Below, one piece after another: positions 30,242-39,702 of a stretch of 64,000 nucleotides of DNA (position 1 is the first letter of the stretch; each line of letters starts with the position of its first letter). The notes beneath the pieces were generated by a model. It saw only the letters and a list, made by a program, of their open reading frames with translations, did not search any database and had not been told where the DNA came from. Made by a program: the position numbers and the translations under genes. This DNA comes from an uncultured Algibacter sp. (GTDB taxonomy: Bacteria > Bacteroidota > Bacteroidia > Flavobacteriales > Flavobacteriaceae): contig NZ_CANKXG010000003.1 of the NCBI RefSeq assembly GCF_947487575.1, positions 124,001 to 188,000 on the forward strand. Direction: 5' to 3'.

Positions 30242-32158
30242 TTAGCTTATTGTTATTGTAAGCTCAATAGTTTTATTATCCTCCTCAAAAAACACTTCTA
30301 GGGGTAATGCCTCGACTCCAGGCACCATATTAAAAGTTCTTTTTCCTGAAATTTCTTTAGTTCTAATGGGCGCATTTGCTTTAATCGTTACTAATCCTTC
30401 CGGTTTTTGAATGGTAATTTCGTTTTCACTAATATTTGTTACAACTTCGCTTGAAGGCGAAACAATTGGTAATACAAAAGCAGTTTGCTCTATAATATCT
30501 TGCTCTGTACTTACTTTAATTTCTGTTTTATCAGCAGCACACTTGTAAGCAATATTAAATGTAGAAGCCGTTTCTGTAACTTCTTCTCTATTTACATTTT
30601 TTATTTTTGTATCTGCTAATAATTCAATCGTTCCATTTTCGTCTTTAGAAGTCACTGTTGCTGGTAAATCGTATAAATTTGTATACCAAACATCATCTTT
30701 AAACACCTCAACTCTTGGTGTTAAACAGATATCTTTATTAGGTTGTACTTGTTGATTATTTTTTTCAACTAAAGCATATTCTGCCATACTTGCTGCACAT
30801 AAAAGCCCAACTTTATTGTGATATAAAACCCCTAAAGTTCCTCCTGAAGCCTGACGATAATCGTACTTATAATGATATTCTGCATCGTAAGCACTTACGG
30901 TTCCTCTCCAATCGCCTCTTGCAAATAGGAAGACATCCAAATCTTTAAAATGTTTTACACCATCTGCAGTTGTTCTTGGCAGATTAGCATTTGTATTGAT
31001 TTCTGGTAAATGACCCCAATGATCTAACAATGCTGCTAAAGGCTTTGCATGTGTAAATGTATGGTGCACACAAGGTGGAATGCCTGCTTCAATAAAACCA
31101 GGGCCTCCATGTATTAGCCCATTGGCAGTGCAACGCTGCAATAATTCTGTATTTTTTACCGCTGCTGTTCCAAACGCAGGATTGATATGAGACATCATTC
31201 CAAATGCCGGTTGGCTACCATCACAGGTTCTACTGCCCCAATAGCTCCATTTGTACATTCTATTACCCCAGCTATTATCCCAGCCACCATCTGGTAACAT
31301 AAACTCTAAATGGCTATTTAAGGATTTTGTTAAGATCTGTAAAAGCTCTTCATCTTTTTCCTTAAGGGCGTACATGACTAAGCTGTTTAGCGTTTCTTCT
31401 ACGTTATACCCCAAGTCCACACCATGCAATCCTTTTTCACTAAGCTTACTGGAGCTCTTTTTACACTCCCCAAATAATAAGCCTTCATTTGCAGTAAAAT
31501 ATGATTTTACTTGAGACGCTAATGTTTTACTCTTAGCTTTAAAATCGTCTCTATTTAAAACATTACCTATTAAATTTAAACCGTAAACTGCTGTCCCTGG
31601 ATAATTTATATTGGTAAAATCTATTGTAAACTCTTTATAAATATAATTTCCAGCTTTTTCTAAACGTTTTGTCCAAGCCTGTTTTGTTGTTTTATCTAAA
31701 ACATGACCATGATAATGTAAAGCTTCTGCCAAAGCTATCGCTCCAAAAACGGTAATTCCTTTCCAAGATTTTGGGTTTGTAATTACTGTCCATGAACCAT
31801 CCTTTTGAGAAACATTATTTTCTGCCCAAGTCATTACCAATTTAGCACCTTCTATATACTTTTCATCGCCAGTTTTATCTGCCATATATAAAAACGGATA
31901 TACCGCGTCCATACAGCGCCCGTGAATATGAGAACAAGATGGACAGCCTAAAGCGCCATGTTCATCTAAATTAGATGGATTGTTAATTTGTACTTTTAAC
32001 ATCCCATCACTCCAATCTTTTAACAAACCTGTAATTAAGTTTTTAAACTCTAAAGAATGTTCTGAGTGGCTTTCGCATGCATTTAGCAATCCTGCCATTG
32101 GAAGAGAGATTCCTATTCCTGCGAGGGTTGATAGTTGTATAAAGTTGCGTCTTTTCAT
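30242..32158 (-). CDS. Tat-exported toroid/beta-sandwich protein, putative polysaccharide lyase
   Basis: The N-terminus MKRRNFIQLSTLAGIG is a twin-arginine signal, with a possible lipobox Cys in LLNACESH. Residues of about 40-400 look like an (alpha/alpha) toroid: repeated helical segments with aromatic/His-rich motifs such as GCPSCSHIHGRC, DGGWDNSWGNRMYKWSYWGS and CVHHTFTHAKPLAALLDHWG. The C-terminal 230 residues are all-beta, with ARGDWRGTVSAYDAEYHYKY. This architecture fits heparinase II/III-like or other toroid-plus-sandwich polysaccharide lyases; I cannot assign a CAZy family. A PL40-type ulvan lyase is one possibility. Neighbours (a PL28 lyase upstream, and GH105) support a uronate-polymer substrate. 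It has its own operator-like repeat 50 bp upstream. Confidence 0.75.
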   Translation of the reverse strand: MKRRNFIQLSTLAGIGISLPMAGLLNACESHSEHSLEFKNLITGLLKDWSDGMLKVQINNPSNLDEHGALGCPSCSHIHGRCMDAVYPFLYMADKTGDEKYIEGAKLVMTWAENNVSQKDGSWTVITNPKSWKGITVFGAIALAEALHYHGHVLDKTTKQAWTKRLEKAGNYIYKEFTIDFTNINYPGTAVYGLNLIGNVLNRDDFKAKSKTLASQVKSYFTANEGLLFGECKKSSSKLSEKGLHGVDLGYNVEETLNSLVMYALKEKDEELLQILTKSLNSHLEFMLPDGGWDNSWGNRMYKWSYWGSRTCDGSQPAFGMMSHINPAFGTAAVKNTELLQRCTANGLIHGGPGFIEAGIPPCVHHTFTHAKPLAALLDHWGHLPEINTNANLPRTTADGVKHFKDLDVFLFARGDWRGTVSAYDAEYHYKYDYRQASGGTLGVLYHNKVGLLCAASMAEYALVEKNNQQVQPNKDICLTPRVEVFKDDVWYTNLYDLPATVTSKDENGTIELLADTKIKNVNREEVTETASTFNIAYKCAADKTEIKVSTEQDIIEQTAFVLPIVSPSSEVVTNISENEITIQKPEGLVTIKANAPIRTKEISGKRTFNMVPGVEALPLEVFFEEDNKTIELTITIS

Positions 32159-32208
32159 TTTTATTATATTAAATCATCGGAAAACTATTAAAATGTTATT
32201 TAAAAACC

Positions 32209-32225
32209 GTCCTGTTTTATCCTGA
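32209..32225 (-). promoter_or_regulatory. Operator-like direct repeat
   Basis: Halves are GTCCTGT (32209-32215) and ATCCTGA (32219-32225), 10 bp start to start, 50 bp upstream of the start codon of the Tat-exported lyase candidate. This is one of the two best copies in the window. Confidence 0.6.
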
Positions 32226-32249
32226 GTTATAAAAATAATATTTTAAGAG

Positions 32250-32475
32250 CGTTCTTGGTTTTTTCTATTTTAAGCCTTATGCTGTTTTTAGAACGACTAC
32301 TTTCGGGTTTATTCCGCTTAGGGATAGAAACGGTATCCTTTTGTTTGTTTATTGATTGCCATAACAATGAAAAGGCACAAATATTCAATTATATATTTCT
32401 TGCCTGCTCAGAAACAACAAAAACAAAAGATATAGTGGATAGCCCGACCCGACCTTAGGAGGGGAACGCCCAAAA
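32250..32475. repeat. Structured intergenic element resembling a dispersed flavobacterial repeat/RNA
   Basis: The gap between the PL28 gene and the Tat-lyase gene is more base-paired and more GC-rich than other gaps. CGTTCT (32250-32255) can pair with AGAACG (32290-32295). The block GGGATAGAAACGGTATCC ends in an arm ATCCTTTTGTTT (32335-32346) that pairs, with one bulge, with AAACAAAAGAT (32421-32431). This is followed by ATAGTGGATAGCCCGACCC and a GC-rich small hairpin ending GGGGAACGCCC. From memory, very similar blocks recur between genes in many flavobacterial genomes. I cannot confirm whether they match a named RNA family such as Flavo-1. It lies just 3' of the PL28 gene and may act in its mRNA end. 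Confidence 0.5.
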
Positions 32476-32506
32476 TATTTTTTGTTTTAATTTAATACCT
32501 ACTAGC

Positions 32507-34057
32507 TTATTGTATTACAAGCTTTGTAGTGTAAGTTTTATTATCGTTTGTAGTAGCTTTTATGAGATACATACCTGATGTAAATGCCTTATTATTTATT
32601 TCTAACTTTTGATTGTTTGTTTTGTTTTCGTAAACCAATTCACCAAGTATACTGTAAATTTTAACGTTAACAGCATCTAAATTTTTAAACGCTAAAGTAA
32701 AATCGCCATTTGTTGGATTTGAATATACTTTTAATGCACTATTTTTCAACTCTTCAACAGAAACACTTAAAGCTCTTTTCAAAATAACTTCCCATACACT
32801 TCTATTATCAGTTTCTGAAGCCCAAATATGTGTTACGTTTCCATTTACTTCATGATATAAGTACCTAGCACTACTAGATTCAAATCTAAAAGTATCATTA
32901 GATTCATTGTAATGTATCGTCCAAATTTTATCGCTAGTACTTTCTGGCGAATCTCTTTCCGTACTTAAAACAACATAAGGTCCTCCTGGACCACCTGAAC
33001 CTGGAGCTCGCAGTATTCCAAAAGTTTCACTATCAATATTAAAAAAAGCTCCACTATTAACAAAAGTCCAATGCGTATTTTGTGCTTCATCTGAATCACT
33101 CATGGTAACTGGTGTCGCAGCTAACCCTACATCGGTTAAGAATTCCCCAGTAGCTACATTTCTTAAACTGTAAACTGCTTTCGTTAAATCTGGATCGTCG
33201 CTTACAACAGGTTCCCCTTCTACTTCTTCCATCTGGTACGTTGTATTTGCCCATCTAATTTGAGCTCTACCGCCTTTAACTCTGTATGCACCATATCTAA
33301 CACCTGATTGTATGCCTCTTTCTGGTTCTGGAATGTTCCAATTAAAAACTTGCCCACCTATAACAGCATCGGCATAATGTATTTTTTTTGAAGGATTATT
33401 AGGGTTTTCTCTAAAACCTACCTCTAGTTCAATATCAGTAGGTACATTTTTAGCTATATTGGTTAAAAAAGCGAATTCTCTTTGTCCTTCTCGATTAACA
33501 ATTTGCTCTCTAAAAATATCAAAAGACACCTGTACATTACTATTAGCACCTGAACCATATATTGGTAGCGCCAAATACAAACAAATAGCAGGATCTGGAG
33601 AACCTCCACCGCCAGTATGCTTCCCTTTGGCTTGCATGATATAACTACCATCTCGACTAAGAGAACCATCAACGCTACCAACTTCAAGTATTCTAACGGT
33701 TCCTGTAAATCTTGCATAACTCCCCACACCTGTTGTTTGAGACCTAGGTAATGAACGCTCTATTCTAGGCTGTAAAGATTCCGGAAAATGGTTTGAACCA
33801 ACTGTTATATTGTATACCCCCCAAGTATTATCATAAACATTACTTTCTGAGTAATCTGAGTAGCAACTTCTATCATCAATAGTCCCTACATTTACAGGGT
33901 TTGGCAAGTCTGATGATGTCCTAGTAGCATTTCGGAATTCATCTGAACAAGCAATACTTGAATCTGTATCTTCATCAGGCGCCGTTTGGGCTGTTAAAAA
34001 AAGAGAGAACAGTGCAAAACTGTAAAATAATAGGTGTTTAAAAGTGTTTTTTTTCAT
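32507..34057 (-). CDS. PL28-type ulvan lyase with ricin-like module and T9SS sorting domain
   Basis: A signal peptide (LFSLFLTAQ) precedes the mature start [20 protein letters not shown]. Residues of about 25-275 match what I recall of PL28 ulvan lyases such as the Nonlabens enzyme: [51 protein letters not shown] and [22 protein letters not shown]28 enzymes cleave ulvan by beta-elimination between rhamnose-3-sulfate and uronic acid. Residues of about 285-430 form a ricin/beta-trefoil-like module ([28 protein letters not shown]) that may bind glycan. The last 75 residues are a type IX sorting domain ([13 protein letters not shown] to YTTKLVIQ), so the enzyme is secreted or surface-attached. 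It is an endo-acting starter enzyme for the locus. Confidence 0.88.
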   Translation of the reverse strand: MKKNTFKHLLFYSFALFSLFLTAQTAPDEDTDSSIACSDEFRNATRTSSDLPNPVNVGTIDDRSCYSDYSESNVYDNTWGVYNITVGSNHFPESLQPRIERSLPRSQTTGVGSYARFTGTVRILEVGSVDGSLSRDGSYIMQAKGKHTGGGGSPDPAICLYLALPIYGSGANSNVQVSFDIFREQIVNREGQREFAFLTNIAKNVPTDIELEVGFRENPNNPSKKIHYADAVIGGQVFNWNIPEPERGIQSGVRYGAYRVKGGRAQIRWANTTYQMEEVEGEPVVSDDPDLTKAVYSLRNVATGEFLTDVGLAATPVTMSDSDEAQNTHWTFVNSGAFFNIDSETFGILRAPGSGGPGGPYVVLSTERDSPESTSDKIWTIHYNESNDTFRFESSSARYLYHEVNGNVTHIWASETDNRSVWEVILKRALSVSVEELKNSALKVYSNPTNGDFTLAFKNLDAVNVKIYSILGELVYENKTNNQKLEINNKAFTSGMYLIKATTNDNKTYTTKLVIQ

Positions 34058-34114
34058 AGCTATGACTTAAGATAATCGTTTTTTTGAAAATTATAAAATC
34101 ATAAGGAAAAACCA

Positions 34115-34131
34115 ATCCTAAACTATCCTAA
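34115..34131 (-). promoter_or_regulatory. Operator-like direct repeat
   Basis: Perfect direct repeat ATCCTAA (34115-34121) and ATCCTAA (34125-34131), 10 bp start to start, 57 bp upstream of the PL28-type lyase start codon. Confidence 0.55.
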
Positions 34132-34216
34132 TTTTTAATTATTTAAGTCATGTTTTCGCCAAAAGACATTATATTTTGGATGAAAGTTTTCTTAATTATA
34201 CAAACTATGCTTTTGT

Positions 34217-37200
34217 TTAATTGATAGACCTTAAAACCACTGGACCAATTAAGCCTGATTTATCAAGATTTTTTTCATTTTTTTTAGGAGGGTTTGTCGT
34301 CCAAGTCTTTTTTTCTGCTTTAGGGCGAGAATTATCAAAAATAAGCTGATTACGCCACGTATTGGTAACTTTAATTTCCAACTGATTTTCTCCAACTTTC
34401 ACTAAATTAGAAATATCAAACTCGAAAGGAGGCGCCCATTTTACACCAACTTTTTTACCATTACACCAAAGCTCTGTAATGTTTGCAACGTCACCCAAAT
34501 TTAAAATCGTGTGCTTTTTAATACTTTCTAAATTAAACACCTTGCTATATATTATAGTTCCCGAATAATGTTTTACTGCATCATTATCCAATTGAGTAAG
34601 CGATTTTAATTCTGAAACTTCAATTATTTCTGGTGTATCCCAACCATTTTCAAAAGATAATTTCCAGTTGTTTTGAAGTGATTTTTCTTCAATACTAACC
34701 ACGCTTTTAATTTCTTTTCCTTTTTGATAAAATACATATTCACCAGAATTTGAAGCTATATAATCATCTTCTTTCCAAGATAATTTTGAATAATCTTCTA
34801 AATCATGAATGTTATACCATCCTGTTTTAGAATCTAAAACAATTTTATTATTACAAGTTACTTTTGATGCATAAGGGGTTTTATTTCCCTTGGGAAACAC
34901 TACAATTGTACTTCCACTTGGTGGAAAAGATAAAGCTACATTTGTTCTATCATTTGATGCATTCCAAATTTTAGCATCTTGTTGTTCGCCATTAAAAGCA
35001 TTCCATATTTGCGGATAGACATTATTTAGCCTAAAACTTAAAGTAGCGTCAACCGGTTTATTGTGATTTGAAGCTATAAAATAAATATGAGCATCTGTTG
35101 TTTCTCGATGAATCCATTTTATATTTAATTCATCTGGAACTATAACATCTTGTTCAATACGTTCTGCTTTTAAAACGTCATCAAGTGTTTTTCCCCAATA
35201 TACCTTTCCCTTACCAACTTGTTTTACACCCTCGATCGTATTTGCCCATAATTCATCTGCTATTTGAGATAATTCTTTTAAATCATTTTCATCATCCATT
35301 AAACTTGGAGAGTCTTGAGGTTTATCTCCAAGAATTACTGCACCTGCCAAAACCAATTCTTTTAGTTTTTTAGCTGTAGATAACAACATGTCTTTTGAAT
35401 CTCTGAGTGTAATCACCCTATAATTTCCAGCGTCTTCAACATGAATTTCCCCGTTTACGATACTCAACTTATCTTGTAATATTTCCGCATTTAAATAATC
35501 AAAACGATAGCCTTTTGGGAAATAATCTAAATCGAAAGGCGGTCTTTCAAAATTATCACCATAATACCGCAATACATCAGCAACGTATTCACCTTGTTGT
35601 AAAATATATTGATTTCGTGCCAAGTAATCCGTCCAATCTTTCATGTAAGGCCACCATGTTTGTTTGCGTACCAATGGAAAACCTATATTGCCACCAAAAC
35701 TAGACCCAGGAAATACATTGGTTTGAGGTGTATGCGAAAATGTGTGAAATACTAAATGATTAATACCCTTGGTAAAATTATAATCTATTAAATATTTTAA
35801 TGTAAATGGATGCTCATTCCACTGCACTCCTAATTGTGTTCCCGCCTCGGCAGCCAACATCGGTTTATTGTACAAATGTGTTGCAGATGCAGCATTAAAA
35901 ACAGGTTTAGCATATTCATTTTGAGCAGAAGGTGCTTTAGGATACCAAAACTCGGTCATTGGTATATCGCTAACACCATAATATCTCATTGGGTCTATTG
36001 GTAAGACTTCACCTCCAGCCCCTTCTGTATAAACATCTGCTCCCATCTCATTTGCAACAGTTGCAAAATGCTTAAAGAAATTATCTATAAATACCTCATC
36101 CATGGTATGGCGTAAATCTCTTAAAAATTTAGTTGTTATCTCAGGACTTTGAACAATGTAACCCATAGTTGCAGGCAAATAGGTTTTCATGCTATATCCT
36201 CTTCTACTTTCAAATTCAGCGAACATATCTTCTGAATTCATGGTCCAAGTGGGTACATGACTTTCCCAACTATCAATCAATAAGCCATGTAACTTTCCAT
36301 CTCCTATAGGACCTCCATCTTTAATTAAATTACCAATCATCCCATTTCTCAAGTGATTTTCAATTGCAACTTTATCTAATTTACTAGATTCCCAACCAGT
36401 AGCTTCGGGAACTGCTGGTTTGTTTGTTAATCGCATGTTTACATGCCCAAAACGCACCACTGTCCAATTGCCTTTAGGTGCTTCCCAAGTTAACTTACCC
36501 TCAGCATCCATTTTATCGGTAAGATTAATAATGGCATTCGATTTAATGAAGGTGTTTTCGGCATAATCATACTTTACATCATTTTGTAAACGCCTTAGTA
36601 CTTTAGCCGCTTTAGCCTCATGATTATGAAACTTAGGTTTTGGACTTAAACGAATAAATTCTGGAGCAATAGTATGTTGGCCTTCAAAAGTAAACTTAAA
36701 AGTATTTGAAGTGGTTTCTGGTATAGCAAGCGTAAGATGTTTTCTCCTATCATTCCAGTTAGCATCAGGCAATTTTACGGTTGCTATTGTAGTTAATTTA
36801 TCATTAATAAAAGCTTCCACTTTAATAGCTATATTTACTTGAGGGTATTCTGTTCCCATTATCATATGACGCGTTTGAGGAAACATAATAGAACGTAAAG
36901 TAACTGCCTCTTTAAACATAGTTTTAACCCAAGAATTTGTTTCATTAACTTTTGAAATACCTTGATTTCTGTATGATTTTAAGGGTTTAACTAATTGCGT
37001 AGTTTTACGAGTTACTATAATTTTTGAATTGGGGTTAAATATATCTTCCCATGGAACCAAAGGATTATTCGTTTCTATTTCAAATGGATTAAAAGGTTCA
37101 ATGTCATCGCCTTCTGGTGTTGGAAAAGCTAATACTTGGATATCTTTATAATTATAATCTGGTGTATGATATAATGAGTCTAACTGAAGAATTTCCTCAA

Positions 37201-37675
37201 AGAGTTTTCCACCCTTTATTCTATAAACGGTTTCCACCATTTCACGCTGCGCCTCTTCTACTGGTACCCAAGGACCTCCAGTCATAGACCAGCCTGGGCA
37301 ATTTTGCATCGTAAATTTTAAGCTTAAACGTCTGCATTCATCAGCCGCATGACGAATCATATCTTCCCATTCGTGGGATAAGATTTTAATTGGTTTTACA
37401 TTTGGAAAAGGACGTCCTGACTTATTAAATAAATGTATACCTTGAAGTCCTGCTTCTTTTATAGCCTCCAAATCAAGGGTTAAACCCTCTTTAGAAATGT
37501 TGTTTCCGTTTATGTGAAACCATGTTTCTGGACGGAATTGTTTAGACGGAGCTGTAAAACCATTAGCTAATTGTTTTAAACTAATTGTTGACTTCTTTTT
37601 TTCGACCGGAGACTTACACTGTATAAATGATAATTGTACAAATAACGCTAGTGTTAAAAAAAATTGAAACCTCAT
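34217..37675 (-). CDS. Divergent GH106 alpha-L-rhamnosidase lipoprotein
   Basis: This 1152-residue protein has a lipobox VQLSFIQC. GH106 landmarks are SKQFRPETWFHINGNNISKE, MQNCPGWSMTGGPWVPVEEA, LIDSWESHVPTW, FHTFSHTPQTNVFPG and a C-terminal LWCNGKKVGVKWAPPFEFD. It differs from the other five GH106 proteins at several conserved spots: WFHINGN replaces WWW/WFW, DSWESHVPTW replaces DSYExGxxNW, and AAEAGTQLGVQW replaces AESFTS. It also lies apart from them, between the PL28 lyase and the sorting-domain proteins, and has its own operator-like repeat. It may act on sulfated or differently linked rhamnose in ulvan oligomers, which is inference. Confidence 0.9.
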   Translation of the reverse strand: MRFQFFLTLALFVQLSFIQCKSPVEKKKSTISLKQLANGFTAPSKQFRPETWFHINGNNISKEGLTLDLEAIKEAGLQGIHLFNKSGRPFPNVKPIKILSHEWEDMIRHAADECRRLSLKFTMQNCPGWSMTGGPWVPVEEAQREMVETVYRIKGGKLFEEILQLDSLYHTPDYNYKDIQVLAFPTPEGDDIEPFNPFEIETNNPLVPWEDIFNPNSKIIVTRKTTQLVKPLKSYRNQGISKVNETNSWVKTMFKEAVTLRSIMFPQTRHMIMGTEYPQVNIAIKVEAFINDKLTTIATVKLPDANWNDRRKHLTLAIPETTSNTFKFTFEGQHTIAPEFIRLSPKPKFHNHEAKAAKVLRRLQNDVKYDYAENTFIKSNAIINLTDKMDAEGKLTWEAPKGNWTVVRFGHVNMRLTNKPAVPEATGWESSKLDKVAIENHLRNGMIGNLIKDGGPIGDGKLHGLLIDSWESHVPTWTMNSEDMFAEFESRRGYSMKTYLPATMGYIVQSPEITTKFLRDLRHTMDEVFIDNFFKHFATVANEMGADVYTEGAGGEVLPIDPMRYYGVSDIPMTEFWYPKAPSAQNEYAKPVFNAASATHLYNKPMLAAEAGTQLGVQWNEHPFTLKYLIDYNFTKGINHLVFHTFSHTPQTNVFPGSSFGGNIGFPLVRKQTWWPYMKDWTDYLARNQYILQQGEYVADVLRYYGDNFERPPFDLDYFPKGYRFDYLNAEILQDKLSIVNGEIHVEDAGNYRVITLRDSKDMLLSTAKKLKELVLAGAVILGDKPQDSPSLMDDENDLKELSQIADELWANTIEGVKQVGKGKVYWGKTLDDVLKAERIEQDVIVPDELNIKWIHRETTDAHIYFIASNHNKPVDATLSFRLNNVYPQIWNAFNGEQQDAKIWNASNDRTNVALSFPPSGSTIVVFPKGNKTPYASKVTCNNKIVLDSKTGWYNIHDLEDYSKLSWKEDDYIASNSGEYVFYQKGKEIKSVVSIEEKSLQNNWKLSFENGWDTPEIIEVSELKSLTQLDNDAVKHYSGTIIYSKVFNLESIKKHTILNLGDVANITELWCNGKKVGVKWAPPFEFDISNLVKVGENQLEIKVTNTWRNQLIFDNSRPKAEKKTWTTNPPKKNEKNLDKSGLIGPVVLRSIN

Positions 37676-37730
37676 CTTTTATATAGTTTTAAAAAATTTA
37701 CTAAATAAAAAGAAATATTAACAAAAAAGC

Positions 37731-37747
37731 ATCCTGCACACTCTTGT
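37731..37747 (-). promoter_or_regulatory. Operator-like direct repeat
   Basis: Halves are ATCCTGC (37731-37737) and CTCTTGT (37741-37747), 10 bp start to start, 55 bp upstream of the divergent GH106 start codon. The second half is less conserved. Confidence 0.45.
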
Positions 37748-37801
37748 TGATAATAAAATTATACGTACAATTTTCTTTACCTTATTTTTTCAACAATATA
37801 T

Positions 37802-38008
37802 TTATTGAGTTTTAAAAGGCCATACCTGACCAATTGTTACTCCTCCATTAACATCTTTTACAACTACTTTAAAATAATAGGTCGTTGCCGCAGTTAAGTT
37901 TGCTGCATTAAAAGTGATTTCTGTTTGATTTTCTGAAACTTTTACTATTGGATTGCTAGCTGTATCCAAATATACATCAAAAGTTAATGCATCATTATCT
38001 CGATTACT
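37802..38008 (-). pseudogene. C-terminal remnant of an Fn3-type domain protein
   Basis: The minus strand from 38008 to the stop at 37802-37804 encodes about 68 residues ending in a complete-looking Fn3 C-terminal half. It reads SNRDNDALTFDVYLDTASNP, then TAATTYYFKVVVKDVNGG, ending QVWPFKTQ. There is no start codon in frame, and a TGA stop at 38009-38011 cuts it off upstream. Sequence beyond that stop shows no further domain. Such ends are typical of Bacteroidetes surface lipoproteins with Fn3/Ig repeats. I read it as debris of a deleted gene, not a functional small protein. Confidence 0.7.
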
Positions 38009-38208
38009 TCAGAAAAATACTAACCCTAAAATTACGACTATATATACTTTTTTATTTTATTTCTTTTGGACTTGTAGCAAAAAAACATAACACTTGAGCA
38101 TAGTATTATTTATACTTTTCTTATTATACAAATTATAATTTTAAAAATTTGCAGACAAAGTTAGTAACTAAAACTAATTTTTACTATAAAGTTTATTCAT
38201 TTATAACC

Positions 38209-38248
38209 AAAAAAAAAGCCATTTAATGTTATTAAATGGCCTTTTTTT
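38209..38248 (-). terminator. Hairpin terminator of the 38275 gene (bidirectional form)
   Basis: GCCATTTAAT (38218-38227) and ATTAAATGGC (38231-38240) form a perfect 10-bp stem with a 3-nt loop. An A-run before it and a T-run after it give U-tracts in both directions. It follows the minus-strand sorting-domain gene at 38275 and insulates the Fn3 remnant and the GH106 unit. Confidence 0.85.
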
Positions 38249-38274
38249 AAGTAAAAATTTTATTTACTATTTTC

Positions 38275-39159
38275 TTATTGCTTTACTATTTTCTTAGTAA
38301 AACTTCCTGAATCACTTGAAATTTTTACAAGATACATTCCACTTGTTAAAGTATTAACATCAACCTTAATAGATTCTGAATTTACTGTTCTACTTAATAC
38401 TTCTTGACCTAGTAATGAATATACAGATATTTGTTTAATATTAGAAGGAAGACCTTTAATAGTTAATTCATCATTTACAGGGTTTGAAACAAATATTGAA
38501 CTTGCATCAAAGTCTGGAGTGCTTAATAGAGATATAAGATGGAACTGTATAACATCAATACCTCCGCCATCAAACGTCACAACATCACCTGCTGCAGCTG
38601 GAATTACACCATACCTTGAATTAGTACCTAGTGTATTTTGTAGAAAAAGTGCATTATTATTTGGATTTCCAGGTGGATTAGCCCCAGCAGGATCAGCAAG
38701 CCCTTCTGCATTAACTTTAGCTTTTCTTCTTTGAAACTGATCTAGACCAGAACGATCACCAGAATAGGTAATCGGATCTGTTGTATCATCGTATGCTACA
38801 CTTACCGGATTACCAGGTCTAGCTATAAGCGTTTGACTTGGATGCGCTGAGTCGTCAGCTGTAGCCATGGTAACGGGTCCTAAACCAGTAATGTTTCCCG
38901 TAATTTCCATCAATCCCGCAGAAGCAGGGGTCCTATGGCCTTGTATAGTCCAAAGTTGTGTTTCATCATCAGGTGTTATTTCTGGCTGCCATACTATAGC
39001 ACCAGTAGAAAGGTCAACTGTCATGTAAAGATTTGGTGTTAAACCTGATGTTGAAATTTTATAAATACCATCGCCTGTAAAATTTGCCTGTGCTTGCACT
39101 TGAAACGCAAACATAGTAAATAATAAAAATGCACTAATTTTTAAAGTAATTTTTTTCAT
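38275..39159 (-). CDS. Secreted ricin-like protein with T9SS sorting domain
   Basis: The 294-residue protein has a signal peptide ending FAFQVQAQ. A ricin-like, non-catalytic region covers about residues 25-215 (GDGIYKISTSGLTPNLYMTV, ETQLWTIQGHR), and a type IX sorting domain forms the last 80 residues (SSIFVSNPVNDELTIKGLPS to FTKKIVKQ). The linker FDASSIFVSNPV is nearly the same as in the 39799 and 41541 proteins, so the three are related. No catalytic motif is visible. It probably binds glycan at the cell surface or in the medium. A strong terminator follows, and an operator-like repeat lies 57 bp upstream of the start. Confidence 0.8.
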   Translation of the reverse strand: MKKITLKISAFLLFTMFAFQVQAQANFTGDGIYKISTSGLTPNLYMTVDLSTGAIVWQPEITPDDETQLWTIQGHRTPASAGLMEITGNITGLGPVTMATADDSAHPSQTLIARPGNPVSVAYDDTTDPITYSGDRSGLDQFQRRKAKVNAEGLADPAGANPPGNPNNNALFLQNTLGTNSRYGVIPAAAGDVVTFDGGGIDVIQFHLISLLSTPDFDASSIFVSNPVNDELTIKGLPSNIKQISVYSLLGQEVLSRTVNSESIKVDVNTLTSGMYLVKISSDSGSFTKKIVKQ

Positions 39160-39216
39160 AATTTTAGTTTTATATTAATTAATACTACAATATAGTAACT
39201 TTTAGTTATTTATAGT

Positions 39217-39233
39217 ATCCTGTACTAACCTGC
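39217..39233 (-). promoter_or_regulatory. Operator-like direct repeat
   Basis: Halves are ATCCTGT (39217-39223) and AACCTGC (39227-39233), 10 bp start to start, 57 bp upstream of the 38275 gene's start codon. Confidence 0.55.
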
Positions 39234-39608
39234 TTCTACTTATTTTTTTAAATAAAAAAGTTTGAATACATAGTATTATCAGAGGTTTATTACACTTTTT
39301 TGATTTAAAAAAAATGAATAATAATATTTCAATAACACCTTCGCCTATTTACAAAACTAGTAATTTTATTCCTACAACAAAACACACCAAAATATTATAT
39401 AGTTGAAAAACAATACTTAATATTTCTAATAACAATAATGAAAATACTCACCGTCTCTTACAAATTCTTTTATTAGTATTAAAAACTTAGGTGTTAGTAG
39501 TCTCAATATTCAAGAAACTACAATAATTTTGACAAATTAAAAAGATAGCCCTGGACTTCTATTTTTAAATAAAAGTAAAAGAATATATTAAAAAAAAGAA
39601 ATTATAGT

Positions 39609-39625
39609 ATTCTGCAATTTACTGA
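39609..39625 (-). promoter_or_regulatory. Orphan, degenerate copy of the direct repeat
   Basis: Halves are ATTCTGC (39609-39615) and TTACTGA (39619-39625), 10 bp start to start. It is about 450 bp upstream of the nearest minus-strand start codon. Confidence 0.25.
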
Positions 39626-39702
39626 ATACTAGATGAATTACATAAAAATCGGATTCTGATATGGAATAAAAGCTAAAATTAGTTTTCTAAATTTGAAGTA
39701 TC

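Noticed and set aside
32255-32458. Plus-strand ORF of 67 codons in the structured element
   Set aside because: Hydrophobic, low-complexity translation with no recognisable domain, no good start context, and it overlaps base-paired arms of the element.
33463-33729. Minus-strand 88-codon ORF within the PL28 gene
   Set aside because: It lies in another frame of a well-supported lyase and has no domain; the main frame is continuous across it, so there is no frameshift.
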